64,000 nucleotides of DNA from Streptomyces sp. NBC_01260 (GTDB taxonomy: Bacteria > Actinomycetota > Actinomycetes > Streptomycetales > Streptomycetaceae): positions 2,046,001-2,110,000 of the forward strand of contig NZ_CP108464.1 of assembly GCF_036226405.1 (NCBI RefSeq), in the 5' to 3' direction. This document shows, piece after piece, positions 52,091 to 59,783 of the stretch. The notes beneath the pieces were generated by a model that made no database searches, was not told the DNA's origin, and was given only the letters and a program-made list of their open reading frames with translations. Position numbers and translations under genes: made by a program. Position 1 is the stretch's first letter, and every line of letters starts with the position of its first letter.

Positions 52091-52310
52091 AGCACAAATC
52101 CGGCGTCACGCAACTACGCCGAAGCCCTGCGCCCTTGAACCGGGCTGAAACTGCCAAGTCGAATTACTCACTCGAATGAGTGGTGAAGCTTTCGTACCGG
52201 CGCCCTGGAAGGGAAATGCTGCCAGCCTGAGCTCACGAGTCATTGCTCGTGGACCGGGTCGCGGCGGGCATTTGATTCGCCCACCGCACAGGAAAATTCG
52301 AGGTCTTCGC

Positions 52311-52868
52311 GTGCCGGAAAAATCCATTATTCACAGCAAGGCCCAGCATTACTACAACGTGTTCCATCACGAGCGCGACGGGTGGGTCAGCGAAACCGAC
52401 GTGTACGCCTGGGTGGGCCGCACGACGCGGGAATTCAAGCTCACGCCAGGAACCGCCCCCGCCGACGCGCTGCAGAGATCCCTTCTGGAGTACTGGAAGA
52501 GATTGTTTGCCCCCATGGACACAGACGGGGACGGCGTCGTATCACGCGACGAATTCCTGACCGGGTTTGTCAGCCTTGGGGACAAGCCGGATGATTACGC
52601 GCGGATTGTCACGCCGTCCGCCAAGGTCTTCGTGGCCACCGCCGACGTCGACGGAGACGGCGAACTCGACAAGTCCGAGTTCAAGCGCCTGTTTCAGTCC
52701 TCTTTCGCGCTGAGCGACGAAGACATCGACGTGTCGTTCGCCGACATCGACGCCGACAGCTCCGGCTCCATCTCAACTGACGAGTTGAGAGCGGCCATTC
52801 GCGTGTTCCACAGCAGTACTGATCCGAACGACCGAGGTCACCGCCTCCTGGGAGCCTTGCGTTCCTGA
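52311..52868 (+). CDS. EF-hand calcium-binding protein
   Basis: A 185-residue protein with three canonical EF-hand loops: DTDGDGVVSRDE (70-81), DVDGDGELDKSE (112-123) and DADSSGSISTDE (147-158). A degenerate first hand lies around HERDGWVSETDV (20-31). The layout of four hands, the first weakened, resembles calerythrin/sarcoplasmic-type bacterial proteins. No signal peptide, so intracellular. GTG start (VPEKSIIHSKAQHYYN) eight bases after GAGG. Base composition is less GC-rich than the neighbours, a sign of transfer. It lies between IS remnants and 140 bases before the diiron-protein gene. Confidence 0.9.
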   Translation: MPEKSIIHSKAQHYYNVFHHERDGWVSETDVYAWVGRTTREFKLTPGTAPADALQRSLLEYWKRLFAPMDTDGDGVVSRDEFLTGFVSLGDKPDDYARIVTPSAKVFVATADVDGDGELDKSEFKRLFQSSFALSDEDIDVSFADIDADSSGSISTDELRAAIRVFHSSTDPNDRGHRLLGALRS

Positions 52869-53008
52869 GCCGACAGAACCGGACAGTGTCCTCACGTCCA
52901 GAGCCCCTCGCCGTCGGACGCTGATTCCACTCGGCACCGGCGATCAGAGGGGCTCCGCCGGTCCCGCATCGAGCCGCGCTCAGAAACGACACGCCAGGAG
53001 AAACGACC

Positions 53009-53719
53009 GTGACCACCCAACTGCGGACAACCAAGGCCCCACTGGTGACGGCGCACGCCAAGCACATGGTGGCCGAGACCGGCGTCCTGACCAATCCGTA
53101 CTTCCGAACGCTGGTAGACGGAAGCATGTCGTTGGAGAGCTTCCGCACAAGCCAGGAGCAACTCGGTTTCGCCGTCACCTACTTCGCCCGCCCGATGGCC
53201 GCACTGGTGTCGCGGATCGAGCACCCCGCGGACCGCATCGGAATCCTGGGCAATGTCGTGGAAGAACACGGCGGATTCCGCCCTCAGGAATTCCATCACG
53301 AGACCTTCCGCCGATTTCTGGCCAGCATCGGCAGCGACACCGCACAGCTGAACGGCCTGAAGATGATGCCGGCCGTCCACGCGTACAACAGCGTTCTCAG
53401 TGCGGTGTGTACGTGGGAGGACCCGCAGGTAGGAATTGGCTGCATGGGCGCGATCGAGTACGCATTCGCCTCGGTATCGGCCATCACGGGCAACGCGACT
53501 GTGAACCGCGGTTGGGTCGCTCAAGCCGACCTGATGCACTACGGACTCCACTCCGAGATCGACGAACAACACGCAGAGGACTTCTTCCTGCTGCTGGAAC
53601 CCCACTACCGAAACCCAGCCGCACGACGCCGAATCGACCAGGGCCTCGGCCTGGGCGCGTACGCGCTGAACCGCCTCTACAGCGATCTGTCCGAACTGGG
53701 TCGTTCACAGCAAAACTGA
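53009..53719 (+). CDS. Heme-oxygenase-like diiron (iron-containing redox enzyme) family protein
   Basis: A 236-residue all-helical protein of the TenA/CADD/UndA superfamily. Candidate iron ligands are E86 (NVVEEHGG), H97 (EFHHETF), E150 (GAIEYAFASVS), and H181, D185, H188 in HSEIDEQH, the H-x3-D-x2-H spacing known from CADD-type oxidases. Such enzymes do oxidative decarboxylation, N-oxygenation or self-sacrificing pABA synthesis; the reaction here is unknown. GTG start ten bases after CAGGAGAA. Probably functionally linked to the EF-hand gene upstream; a GAGCCCCTC/GAGGGGCTC inverted repeat lies between them. Confidence 0.85.
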   Translation: MTTQLRTTKAPLVTAHAKHMVAETGVLTNPYFRTLVDGSMSLESFRTSQEQLGFAVTYFARPMAALVSRIEHPADRIGILGNVVEEHGGFRPQEFHHETFRRFLASIGSDTAQLNGLKMMPAVHAYNSVLSAVCTWEDPQVGIGCMGAIEYAFASVSAITGNATVNRGWVAQADLMHYGLHSEIDEQHAEDFFLLLEPHYRNPAARRRIDQGLGLGAYALNRLYSDLSELGRSQQN

Positions 53720-53854
53720 TCACGGCTGGGCGAGCAGGAAGGCTGCGGGCGCGGGGAATACAGACAGGATCGCGTTTTCCGCCGCCCCGGTCGACCGCCC
53801 CAGAAGCGGTGAACGTGCGCGATCGCATGCCCCTCCACCCTACGTTTCCGCAGG

Positions 53855-54088
53855 TCAGAGGGGCACCCCGAACAACAACGCCAGTTGGCGCATGATCAGG
53901 TTCGTGCGCCAGTACGCTGCGACCAGCAGCGCCCGGTCCTCCAGCGGCAGACCCCACGGCCGACCCCTGCGGACCGCATCCGCACCCTCGCCCCGCAGAA
54001 CCGACACCAGCTGGTCGAACTGCCGCGGGCTCAGCCCGGTGAACGGGGCTGTCCAGGACGGCTCCGATGCCGTGAGAACACCAGCCAC
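53855..54088 (-). pseudogene. IS5-family transposase fragment (N-terminal 77 residues)
   Basis: The frame starts GTG and reads VAGVLTASEPSWTAPFTGLSPRQFDQLVSVLRGEGADAVRRGRPWGLPLEDRALLVAAYWRTNLIMRQLALLFGV, the helix-turn-helix N-terminal part of an IS5-group transposase of Streptomyces. The catalytic DDE domain is absent; the frame stops shortly after the HTH. The sequence between the diiron-protein gene and this fragment (53720-53854) shows nothing recognisable. Confidence 0.75.
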
Positions 54089-54274
54089 AACAAGATCATC
54101 TCACCCGTGACCAGAGGGTTGCCTCAGATGCGGACGCTCAGCCGCAGGTTAGCCTCGCGCTTTCACGAAGCGGGCTGTCCGACGGGTGGTCAGGTAAGCG
54201 AAAAGCGCCTCTGACCAGCAAGAATGAGGATTGTCGAGGTCCTTGTTCCTGCCACAGCCGGAGGCACTTCCCAA

Positions 54275-54629
54275 GTGAAGAAGAGTATCGGGTCGTACCC
54301 GCGTGTCCGCATCGAGGGCGGTGGCCGCGGGGTGGTGTCCCAGGCCGGCGCCGTGCTGCTGGTCGAGACGGTCCGTAAAGCCGGGCTGGACCAGGTGATA
54401 TCGGCGGCGCCGGCACCGTGGCAACGCCCTCGGGCGGTGCACGATCCGGGGAAGATCCTGCTGGATGTGGCCCTGGCGGTCGCACTCGGCGGGGACTGCC
54501 TCGCGGATGCCGGGATGCTGCGGGCCGAGCCGGCCGCGTTCGGACCGGTAGCCTCCGACCCGACCGTTTCCCGCCTCATCGACACCCTCGCCACGGCCGG
54601 GCCGAAGGCCCCTACCGCGATACGGCCCG
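54275..54629 (+). pseudogene. IS1380-family transposase fragment (N-terminal)
   Basis: The GTG-initiated frame reads [117 protein letters not shown], the start of an IS1380 transposase. Similarity stops at about 54629 where an inverted ISAs1 fragment begins. The catalytic domain is missing. The open frame continues to 54889 only as read-through of the ISAs1 antisense strand. Confidence 0.78.
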
Positions 54630-55238
54630 TGGTGCTGGGCCTCGATCGTCCAGTGCCCGCAGGCCAGTTGGGCAAGCTGGGCGGGTGGGGCCTGCTGCGC
54701 GGCGAGGCTGGTGACCGCGTAGACGGTCTTGAGGCTGACCTTCTCCGTCGTGCGATGGACACGGCGCCGGACGATCTGGGCGGCCTGACGGATGCCGGGG
54801 AAGAGCAGGTTGTTGACCGTGCAGACCTTCAGCCTGCGGATCTCGGAGCGTCCGTGACCAGTCGTGCGTGTCCGGTCCTGGAGCGGTAACTGCTTCCAGG
54901 GAAGGGACTTCAACTGCTTGCGGAGCCTCTTCGTGTTGCGCTTCACGATCACGATGTAGTGGGCGTCCCGCCCGCGCAGATAGGTGGCGTGCGTACTGGG
55001 TGTGCATGGCATCGCTGGTCACGACGGTGCTGGACAGGTCGGGCAGCGTGTCCAGGAGGGGCTGGAAACGCGTGGTCTCGTTGGTCTTCTCACCGACGTC
55101 CATCTGCGCGAGGACCAGCCCGTCGGCGTGGTGGCAGGCGGCCAGGAGGTGGATCCTCCGTCCGTTGGCTCGGGCCGCACCCCGCAGCGACTTCCCGTCG
55201 ACGGACAGCGCCTGCAGCCCGTCGCTTCGGCGTACGGA
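54630..55238 (-). pseudogene. Second ISAs1-family transposase fragment, frameshifted
   Basis: On the minus strand the sequence gives [74 protein letters not shown] in one frame. After a shift near 54990 it gives [35 protein letters not shown] ... [15 protein letters not shown] in another. Both ends are cut, by the IS1380 fragment and by the hypothetical gene. It is related to, but clearly different from, the ISAs1 remnant at 51260, so the two come from different insertions. Confidence 0.78.
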
Positions 55239-55543
55239 ACCAAAGCCAGCAGTACATCGAACTGTGCGTCGTCATGGACATCAACATCGATCCCCATCCC
55301 GGGATCGCTCGTCGCTGAACGGAGGCCGTCGGCCAAAGCGCTCTCCGCCATCAGCAAGGCCCGCTCGCAGGCAGGCACGACCTCTTGCGGCCAGACTTCA
55401 TCGCTGTAGGCGTCAACGTGAGCGGTCTCGATGCTGTCCCGCAGGACAAGAAGTGCCTCACGATGCACGTGCACCACGTCTGCGGCACCCAGGCCACTCC
55501 GAAGAAACAGCTCGCGACGTGCACCATCGCCGTTACTGATCAT
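55239..55543 (-). pseudogene. Hypothetical protein truncated by the ISAs1 fragment
   Basis: The ATG-initiated frame reads MISNGDGARRELFLRSGLGAADVVHVHREALLVLRDSIETAHVDAYSDEVWPQEVVPACERALLMAESALADGL... and loses any natural look after VPYAEATG, where the ISAs1 fragment starts. About 100 residues of the original protein remain. No family was recognised. Confidence 0.45.
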
Positions 55544-55729
55544 GCGGCCGAGCTTCTCACCCGAGGTAGCCCCCCCCCGGCATCACGGGGCTACAGCTTT
55601 CGGGGTCCCACTGGATGCGGGCCTGGGGGACGGTCGGCAAGCGCGTCGCCAAAGGGCCGGGGCGCGGGGGGAGCCATTGCGGCTCCCCTCTTCGACGTCG
55701 ACTTCAGCCTCGGGCCGTCCGGACGGAAT

Positions 55730-55750
55730 CTGACCGGAACGCCCGGTCAG
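55730..55750 (-). terminator. Short hairpin at the end of the transglycosylase gene
   Basis: CTGACCGG/CCGGTCAG with a five-base loop overlaps the stop codon of the transglycosylase gene. A second palindrome, CCGTCCGGACGG, lies four bases further on. Confidence 0.5.
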
Positions 55751-56235
55751 TAGGCCGAGTTGACGTTGTCGATCGAGCCGTAGCGCTGAGCGGCGTAGTT
55801 GGCGGAGGCGGCGATGTTGGCGACCGGGTCGTAGACGTCATGCGCCGTGCCACTCACGTGGTAGGCGTTGAAGGTGGGGTCGATGACCTGGAGCAGACCC
55901 TTGGACGGGATGCCCTTGGCGGCGTTGGAGTCCCAGTTGTTGATGGCGTTGGGGTTGCCGCCGGACTCACGCATCAGGTTGCGGTGGATGCCTTCGTAGG
56001 TGCCGGGGATGCCCTTCTCGTGCATGACCTTCAGTGCCTGGTTGATCCAGGCGTCGACGTTGCCACCGGAGGCCTGAACAGGGGCGGCGGGGGCAGCGGG
56101 GGTGGCGGCCGTGGCGGCCGGGGCTCCGGCGACGGCGCCGGCCACGATCGCGGCTCCTGCGGTGACCATACCCAGCGAGAGCTTCTTGGTCCGGTTCATG
56201 CGGGCGAACTTCTCGGACATCGCGGTGAACTGCAT
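55747..56235 (-). CDS. Secreted lytic transglycosylase (SLT domain)
   Basis: A 162-residue exported enzyme that cleaves glycan strands of peptidoglycan. A signal peptide (KKLSLGMVTAGAAIVAGAVAGAPAATAATP) is followed by an SLT domain: the catalytic Glu in NLMRESGGNPNAINNWDSNAAKGIPSKGLLQVIDPTF and a C-terminal VYDPVANIAASANYAAQRYGSIDNVNSAY. ATG start eight bases after AGAGGAA; a second ATG five codons later is possible. It lacks LysM or other binding modules. Long AT-rich upstream region with inverted repeats. Confidence 0.92.
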   Translation of the reverse strand: MQFTAMSEKFARMNRTKKLSLGMVTAGAAIVAGAVAGAPAATAATPAAPAAPVQASGGNVDAWINQALKVMHEKGIPGTYEGIHRNLMRESGGNPNAINNWDSNAAKGIPSKGLLQVIDPTFNAYHVSGTAHDVYDPVANIAASANYAAQRYGSIDNVNSAY

Positions 56236-56652
56236 CTGGTAATTCCTCTTTCGTTGCGGGGTGATGCCATGAATTGTTAATCGAGAGAGGAATTGGGGTC
56301 AATACCCTCCTACCACTACTGACATTCGTAGCTGGTATGGGAAATGACCTGCAAGACGCCACGAAGGCGGGAAAGCAGGCCCCGACGGGTCTACTATTAC
56401 GCTTAATGGTGATGGCGATCACGTGCCCCACCTCACACGGCAAATGCCGCATACCCGCATGATAGTGACGCAGCTCATGTGGCCTGCGTCATATCGATGA
56501 CACTTTATTCGCTCACCGTAATGGTTGATAAGCGTTCCGTATTGGCGGAGTGAGAGTGCGGAATCCGGCCGTGGACCGCACAGCTCGGCGGGGTCCTTCA
56601 GGAGGGCCCGCCGTCGACTCGATCCACCGAGAAACACCCCATCGCCGTCGCC
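56236..56652. other. Upstream region of the transglycosylase gene
   Basis: About 420 bases, clearly less GC-rich than the surroundings, with no supported gene. It holds GTGATGGCGATCAC (56409-56422), half-sites of a Crp-like form, and the inverted repeat TGACGCA-N12-TGCGTCA (56466-56491). I looked for the c-di-AMP (ydaO) riboswitch that precedes many Streptomyces cell-wall lytic genes and did not recognise its conserved parts. Confidence 0.5.
56466..56491. promoter_or_regulatory. Inverted repeat upstream of the transglycosylase gene
   Basis: TGACGCA-N12-TGCGTCA, perfect seven-base arms, about 230 bases before the transglycosylase start. Candidate binding site of a dimeric regulator; the regulator is unknown. 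Confidence 0.4.
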
Positions 56653-56709
56653 CCCCGCGCACGAAGGCGCCCCCGGCCGAAAAGGGCGGAGGCGCCGTCG
56701 TGCGCGGGG
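56653..56709 (-). terminator. Terminator of the M15-like peptidase gene
   Basis: A 19-base stem (CCCCGCGCACGAAGGCGCC against GGCGCCGTCGTGCGCGGGG, one mismatch) with a 19-base loop, ten bases downstream of the stop. Confidence 0.75.
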
Positions 56710-56718
56710 ACCGGAGCG

Positions 56719-57240
56719 TCAGCAGCCGCCGCAGTTGTAGTAGGTCACGTCCCAGTGACTGCCCTCGTCCGCGTAGACGTTGCCGGAGCCGGACTGGTAC
56801 TGGGGCGCGCCGTCACCGCGCAGGCCGATGTAGCTGAACACGCCGTGGATGTAGTTGGTGAGACAGGTGGTCTTGCCGAAGTCGAGCTTGTAGCCGTTCC
56901 AGTGCGAGTACGTGCCACTCGCGTGCCCGGTCTCGGTGCCGCCGGTGATGTTGAGCGCGCAGCCCGTGGCGCTCTTGAGGGTCTGGGCACCCTGGGCGGT
57001 CGGCAGGTTGAGCTGGTCGAAGGAGGTGCAGGTGGCGACGTTGCGGTTGGAGCAGCCGCCGGAGGACGACCAGGTGACCCCGGACGAACTGAATCTGGCG
57101 GTCGCCTGGCTGTGGGTGAGCTTGCTGACGGCGAAGGCGTCCGTCGCGCCGGAGACGACCCCGATTCCGGGGGCGAAGAGGACTCCGAGGACGAGGGCGA
57201 GAGCGGTCAGAACGGGGCGCAGCGTCATACGGGACACCAT
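56719..57240 (-). CDS. Small secreted protein with M15-like zinc-peptidase motifs
   Basis: A 173-residue exported protein. A signal peptide (MTLRPVLTALALVLGVLFAPGIGVVSGATDAFA) precedes a cysteine-containing domain. It shows HWNGYKLD (H113 to D120: H-x2-G-x3-D, as in VanX/VanY SxHxxGxAxD) and EGSH (E159-H162: E-x2-H, as in EWWH). Together these give the three zinc ligands and catalytic Glu of M15 D-Ala-D-Ala peptidases. Six or more cysteines suggest disulfides. ATG start behind AGGAGG. Likely acts on peptidoglycan stem peptides; assignment is from motifs only. Confidence 0.7.
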   Translation of the reverse strand: MVSRMTLRPVLTALALVLGVLFAPGIGVVSGATDAFAVSKLTHSQATARFSSSGVTWSSSGGCSNRNVATCTSFDQLNLPTAQGAQTLKSATGCALNITGGTETGHASGTYSHWNGYKLDFGKTTCLTNYIHGVFSYIGLRGDGAPQYQSGSGNVYADEGSHWDVTYYNCGGC

Positions 57241-57370
57241 GAGAGATTCCTCCTGTGCATGACAACGGGGGGCAGGGAGATAGTGCCCGAGTTCTACGCG
57301 CGTCCGCCAGAGGGCGTGGAGTGACGGTCGCGTGAATGCATGGCGCCGCACGTAACGGTCCGGACCCTGA

Positions 57371-57421
57371 TGTTGAACTTTGAACAAGATGGGTCTAGAG
57401 TGAATCTCGTTGAAGGTTAAA
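57371..57421. promoter_or_regulatory. TTGAA-rich region upstream of the YceI gene
   Basis: TTGAACTTTGAAC and TTGAAGGTTAAAC lie 35 bases apart upstream of the YceI gene, in an AT-rich patch. They look like repeated sites for a MarR- or TetR-type regulator, but no family assignment is possible by eye. Confidence 0.3.
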
Positions 57422-57465
57422 CAACTACGTCGAGCCCCGCTCGATCACGTCCCCGAGGAGGAGCC

Positions 57466-58083
57466 ATGGCTCTGTTCAACCGCAAGAACAACGACACCCA
57501 GACCGCCACCACCGCCACCGTCGACCCGGCCCTGGCCGCCCTCACCGGCGACTACACGATCGACCCGTCCCACAGCAGCATCGGCTTCACCGTGCGCCAC
57601 GCGATGGTCACCAATGTGCGCGGCTCCTTCGGTGAGCACGAGGGCAGCCTGAAGCTGGACGGCAGCAGCCCGGCCGACTCCACCGTCTCGATCGACGTCA
57701 AGATCGCCAGCGTGGACACCGGCATCGCGGACCGCGACGGCCACCTGGTCAGCGGCGACTTCTTCGACGCCGAGAAGTTCCCCCTCATGACGTTCCGCTC
57801 GACCTCCGCCGAGCAGCTCGGCGGCGACAAGTACCGCGTCACCGGTGACCTCACCATCAAGGACGTCACCCGCCCGCTCGCCATCGACCTGGAGTTCAAC
57901 GGCTCCGCGACCGATGTGTACGGCAACGAGCGCGTCGGCTTCGAGGGCGGCGCGGACATCCTGCGCTCCGACTGGGGCCTGACCTGGAACGCGGCGCTGG
58001 AGACCGGCGGCGTGATGGTCAGCGACAAGGTGAAGCTGAACTTCGACATCTCCGCGATCAAGGCCGCCGCACCGCAGGCCTGA
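57466..58083 (+). CDS. YceI-family lipid-binding protein
   Basis: A 205-residue protein of the YceI lipocalin-like beta-barrel family, which binds polyprenoid or other long lipids. Family pattern: GDYTIDPSHSSIGFTVRHAMVTNVRGSFGEHEGSLKLDG, IADRDGHLVSGDFFDAEKFPLMTFRST, YRVTGDLTIKDVTRPLAIDLEF, ERVGFEGGADILRSDWGLTWNAALETGGVMVSDKVKL. No signal peptide, unlike periplasmic YceI. Its 30-residue polar N-terminus precedes the barrel, so it is cytoplasmic here. ATG behind GAGGAGGAG. Confidence 0.93.
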   Translation: MALFNRKNNDTQTATTATVDPALAALTGDYTIDPSHSSIGFTVRHAMVTNVRGSFGEHEGSLKLDGSSPADSTVSIDVKIASVDTGIADRDGHLVSGDFFDAEKFPLMTFRSTSAEQLGGDKYRVTGDLTIKDVTRPLAIDLEFNGSATDVYGNERVGFEGGADILRSDWGLTWNAALETGGVMVSDKVKLNFDISAIKAAAPQA

Positions 58084-58103
58084 CACCGAGGGGAACACCC
58101 CGA

Positions 58104-58153
58104 CCGAGCGCCCGCCGTCCGCCCCTCACCCGGGGTGGACGGCGGGCGCTCGG
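58104..58153 (+). terminator. Terminator of the YceI gene
   Basis: A perfect 17-base stem (CCGAGCGCCCGCCGTCC) with a 16-base loop, 20 bases after the stop. Confidence 0.8.
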
Positions 58154-58314
58154 CGTTCGGCTGCCGCGCCCGCGGGCGGGGCGTCAGCGCGAGCGGTCGA
58201 GTACACCGCCGGCCGCCGAGCGGAGGGGCCCTTCGCGGCATGGGCAGGCACGGAGAACCCCGGGATGGGCTCGGACACCCGGGCCCACCCGCCCTGTTGT
58301 CAACCCGCTCCCTA

Positions 58315-58334
58315 ATGTAGTACTTCTTATACAT
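58315..58334. promoter_or_regulatory. Candidate autoregulatory operator over the HTH gene start
   Basis: ATGTA-N10-TACAT straddles the start codon at 58333. TTGTCA lies at 58297, and TAGTAC at 58318 could be the -10, which would give an almost leaderless mRNA. Binding by the encoded repressor would block its own start. The upstream 58154-58314 shows no gene. Confidence 0.4.
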
Positions 58335-58578
58335 GAGTGAGCAGGTGCACAACAGGTTGGCGATGGTGCGCGCGGAACGCAAGGTGTCGCGGCAGGCGCT
58401 GGCCGAGGCGGTCGGCGCCCATTACCAGACCATCGGCTACATCGAGCGCGGGCAGTACAACCCGAGCCTCGATCTCGCGCTGCGCGTAGCCGAGTTCTTC
58501 GAACTGCCGGTGGAGGCCCTGTTCTCCCTCCGGCCGTTCCGCCCGCTCACGGACGAGGTCTACGGGAGGAAGCGATGA
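58333..58578 (+). CDS. Small XRE-type helix-turn-helix regulator
   Basis: An 81-residue HTH protein (MSEQVHNRLAMVRAERKVSRQALAEAVGAHYQTIGYIERGQYNPSLDLALRVAEFFELPVEALFSL). It consists almost wholly of the DNA-binding domain and resembles the YozG/YgzD group, which is usually paired with a membrane protein, as here. It has no ribosome binding site, in line with a leaderless transcript. Its stop overlaps the start of the next gene. Confidence 0.9.
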   Translation: MSEQVHNRLAMVRAERKVSRQALAEAVGAHYQTIGYIERGQYNPSLDLALRVAEFFELPVEALFSLRPFRPLTDEVYGRKR

Positions 58579-59117
58579 CCACCACGGGCGCGACCCGGCA
58601 CACCCGCTACGACCGGCGCATGTTCGCCGTCATGAACAACCCCCGGACGAACGCGCTGCACGCGACAGCCGCGCGCCGCCGCACCGCCGTCGGCGCCCAT
58701 GTGGTGCTCACGGCGGCCGGTGTGGCCGCGGGCATCGGCGCGTACACGGCCGACCGGCCCTGGCTCGCCGTGGCCGTGCTCGTCCTGCTCCTCCCCTGGT
58801 GCCTGGCGACCGGCGTGATCAACGGCGCCACCCGCGGGCTGCTCGAACTGCGCACGCACGTCCTGGACGAACGCCAGCTGGCGGAGCGGGACAGAGTACG
58901 GGCGCGGGCGCACCGTCTGACGACGTATCTGCTGGCGTGCGCGGTCGCCGGTGTCGCCGCGGCCGACTGGGGCGGTCAGGTACGGGCCGGGGCCCTGCTC
59001 GTACCCGTCCTGGCCGCGGTCTTCGTCACACACTGGCTGATGCCGCTGTGGGTGGCCGGACTCGCCGCGCAGGACGAGCCGCTGGGAGAAGCGGAGCAGG
59101 GACCCGAATCGCTGTAG
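58575..59117 (+). CDS. Membrane protein coupled to the HTH regulator
   Basis: A 180-residue protein with about four membrane segments: AHVVLTAAGVAAGIGAYTA, WLAVAVLVLLLPWCLATGVI, YLLACAVAGVAAADWG and AGALLVPVLAAVFVTHWLMPLWVAGLAA. Between segments two and three lies a cytoplasmic helix with the conserved LRTHVLDERQLAERDRVRARAHRLT, typical of the DUF2178-like partners of small XRE regulators. ATG overlaps the regulator's stop (ATGA). Role unknown; possibly a sensor that holds the regulator. Confidence 0.85.
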   Translation: MTTTGATRHTRYDRRMFAVMNNPRTNALHATAARRRTAVGAHVVLTAAGVAAGIGAYTADRPWLAVAVLVLLLPWCLATGVINGATRGLLELRTHVLDERQLAERDRVRARAHRLTTYLLACAVAGVAAADWGGQVRAGALLVPVLAAVFVTHWLMPLWVAGLAAQDEPLGEAEQGPESL

Positions 59118-59280
59118 GACGTGTCACGGAGGGCCGTGGGGCGTGTTCCGGAAGTCCCGTCCGGCCGGGCAGCTCTTCCTGAAGGCCGATCGGCGACCGC
59201 ACACGTGTGCCGGCTCCGACATCCTCCTCGCCGGCTGGCAGCTGGCTGATACGGGCGTCGGGCCTTGTCCGGAAATCCCG

Positions 59281-59309
59281 TTGACGGTCCAGTACCGTGG
59301 CGAATGATG
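59281..59309 (+). promoter_or_regulatory. Weak candidate promoter of the EACC1-caspase operon
   Basis: TTGACG and ATGATG with a 17-base spacer lie about 70 bases upstream of the EACC1-like gene. The -10 is poor. The remainder of 59118-59381 has no gene that I can support. Confidence 0.25.
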
Positions 59310-59381
59310 TGAACGGGAGGCGTGTGAGCACATGGCCGTTCACCATCGCCCCCGTACACCACCGCTTCGGGGGAGTGCTCC

Positions 59382-59783
59382 ATGGAGATTCGGCTGCGCG
59401 TGGAGTCGGCTGTGCGCGACGAGGCGGAAGAGCTGACGTCGGCCCTTCACGACTGGCTGAGGGAGGATCGCGACGTGGGCCGGCACGCCCGCATCGGCCG
59501 CCTGGCCGACTCGGGCGGGACCCCGAGCGGTGCGATGAGCGCGGACTGGTTCGGCTGGGTGCAGCTCATCGCGGGTTCGGGCTTCTCGACCGCCGGCCTG
59601 GTCTACGCGCACAACGCCTTCCGCGCGTCCCTGCCTCGTCGTCAGCAGACCGTCTCGGTGGTCATCGAGCACAACGGCACCCGGATCGTCCTGGAGGACG
59701 CCTCGCCCGAATCGGCCGCGCGTATCGCCGAGATCCTGAGCGGCTCCGGCGACGACGAGGAAGCGCCCGGTGGCTCTTCCTGA
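59382..59783 (+). CDS. Effector-associated constant component (EACC1)-like protein
   Basis: A 133-residue protein: charged N-terminus (MEIRLRVESAVRDEAEELTSALHDWLREDRDVGRHARIGRL), a hydrophobic, possibly membrane-spanning stretch (WFGWVQLIAGSGFSTAGLVYA, about 55-75), and RRQQTVSVVIEHNGTRIVLEDASPESAARIAEIL. This pattern matches the EACC1 component described next to caspase, trypsin and other effectors in actinobacterial conflict systems. ATG behind GGGGGAG. It overlaps the caspase gene by 14 bases, so the two are one coupled unit. Confidence 0.82.
   Translation: MEIRLRVESAVRDEAEELTSALHDWLREDRDVGRHARIGRLADSGGTPSGAMSADWFGWVQLIAGSGFSTAGLVYAHNAFRASLPRRQQTVSVVIEHNGTRIVLEDASPESAARIAEILSGSGDDEEAPGGSS

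Noticed and set aside
55019..55238. Continuation of the hypothetical gene frame through the ISAs1 fragment
   Set aside because: The amino-acid sequence after VPYAEATG is an out-of-frame read of the transposase, so the natural protein ends at the junction.
56274..56462. Small plus-strand frame of 62 codons upstream of the transglycosylase
   Set aside because: No ribosome binding site, unusual composition, and it lies in what looks like a regulatory leader.
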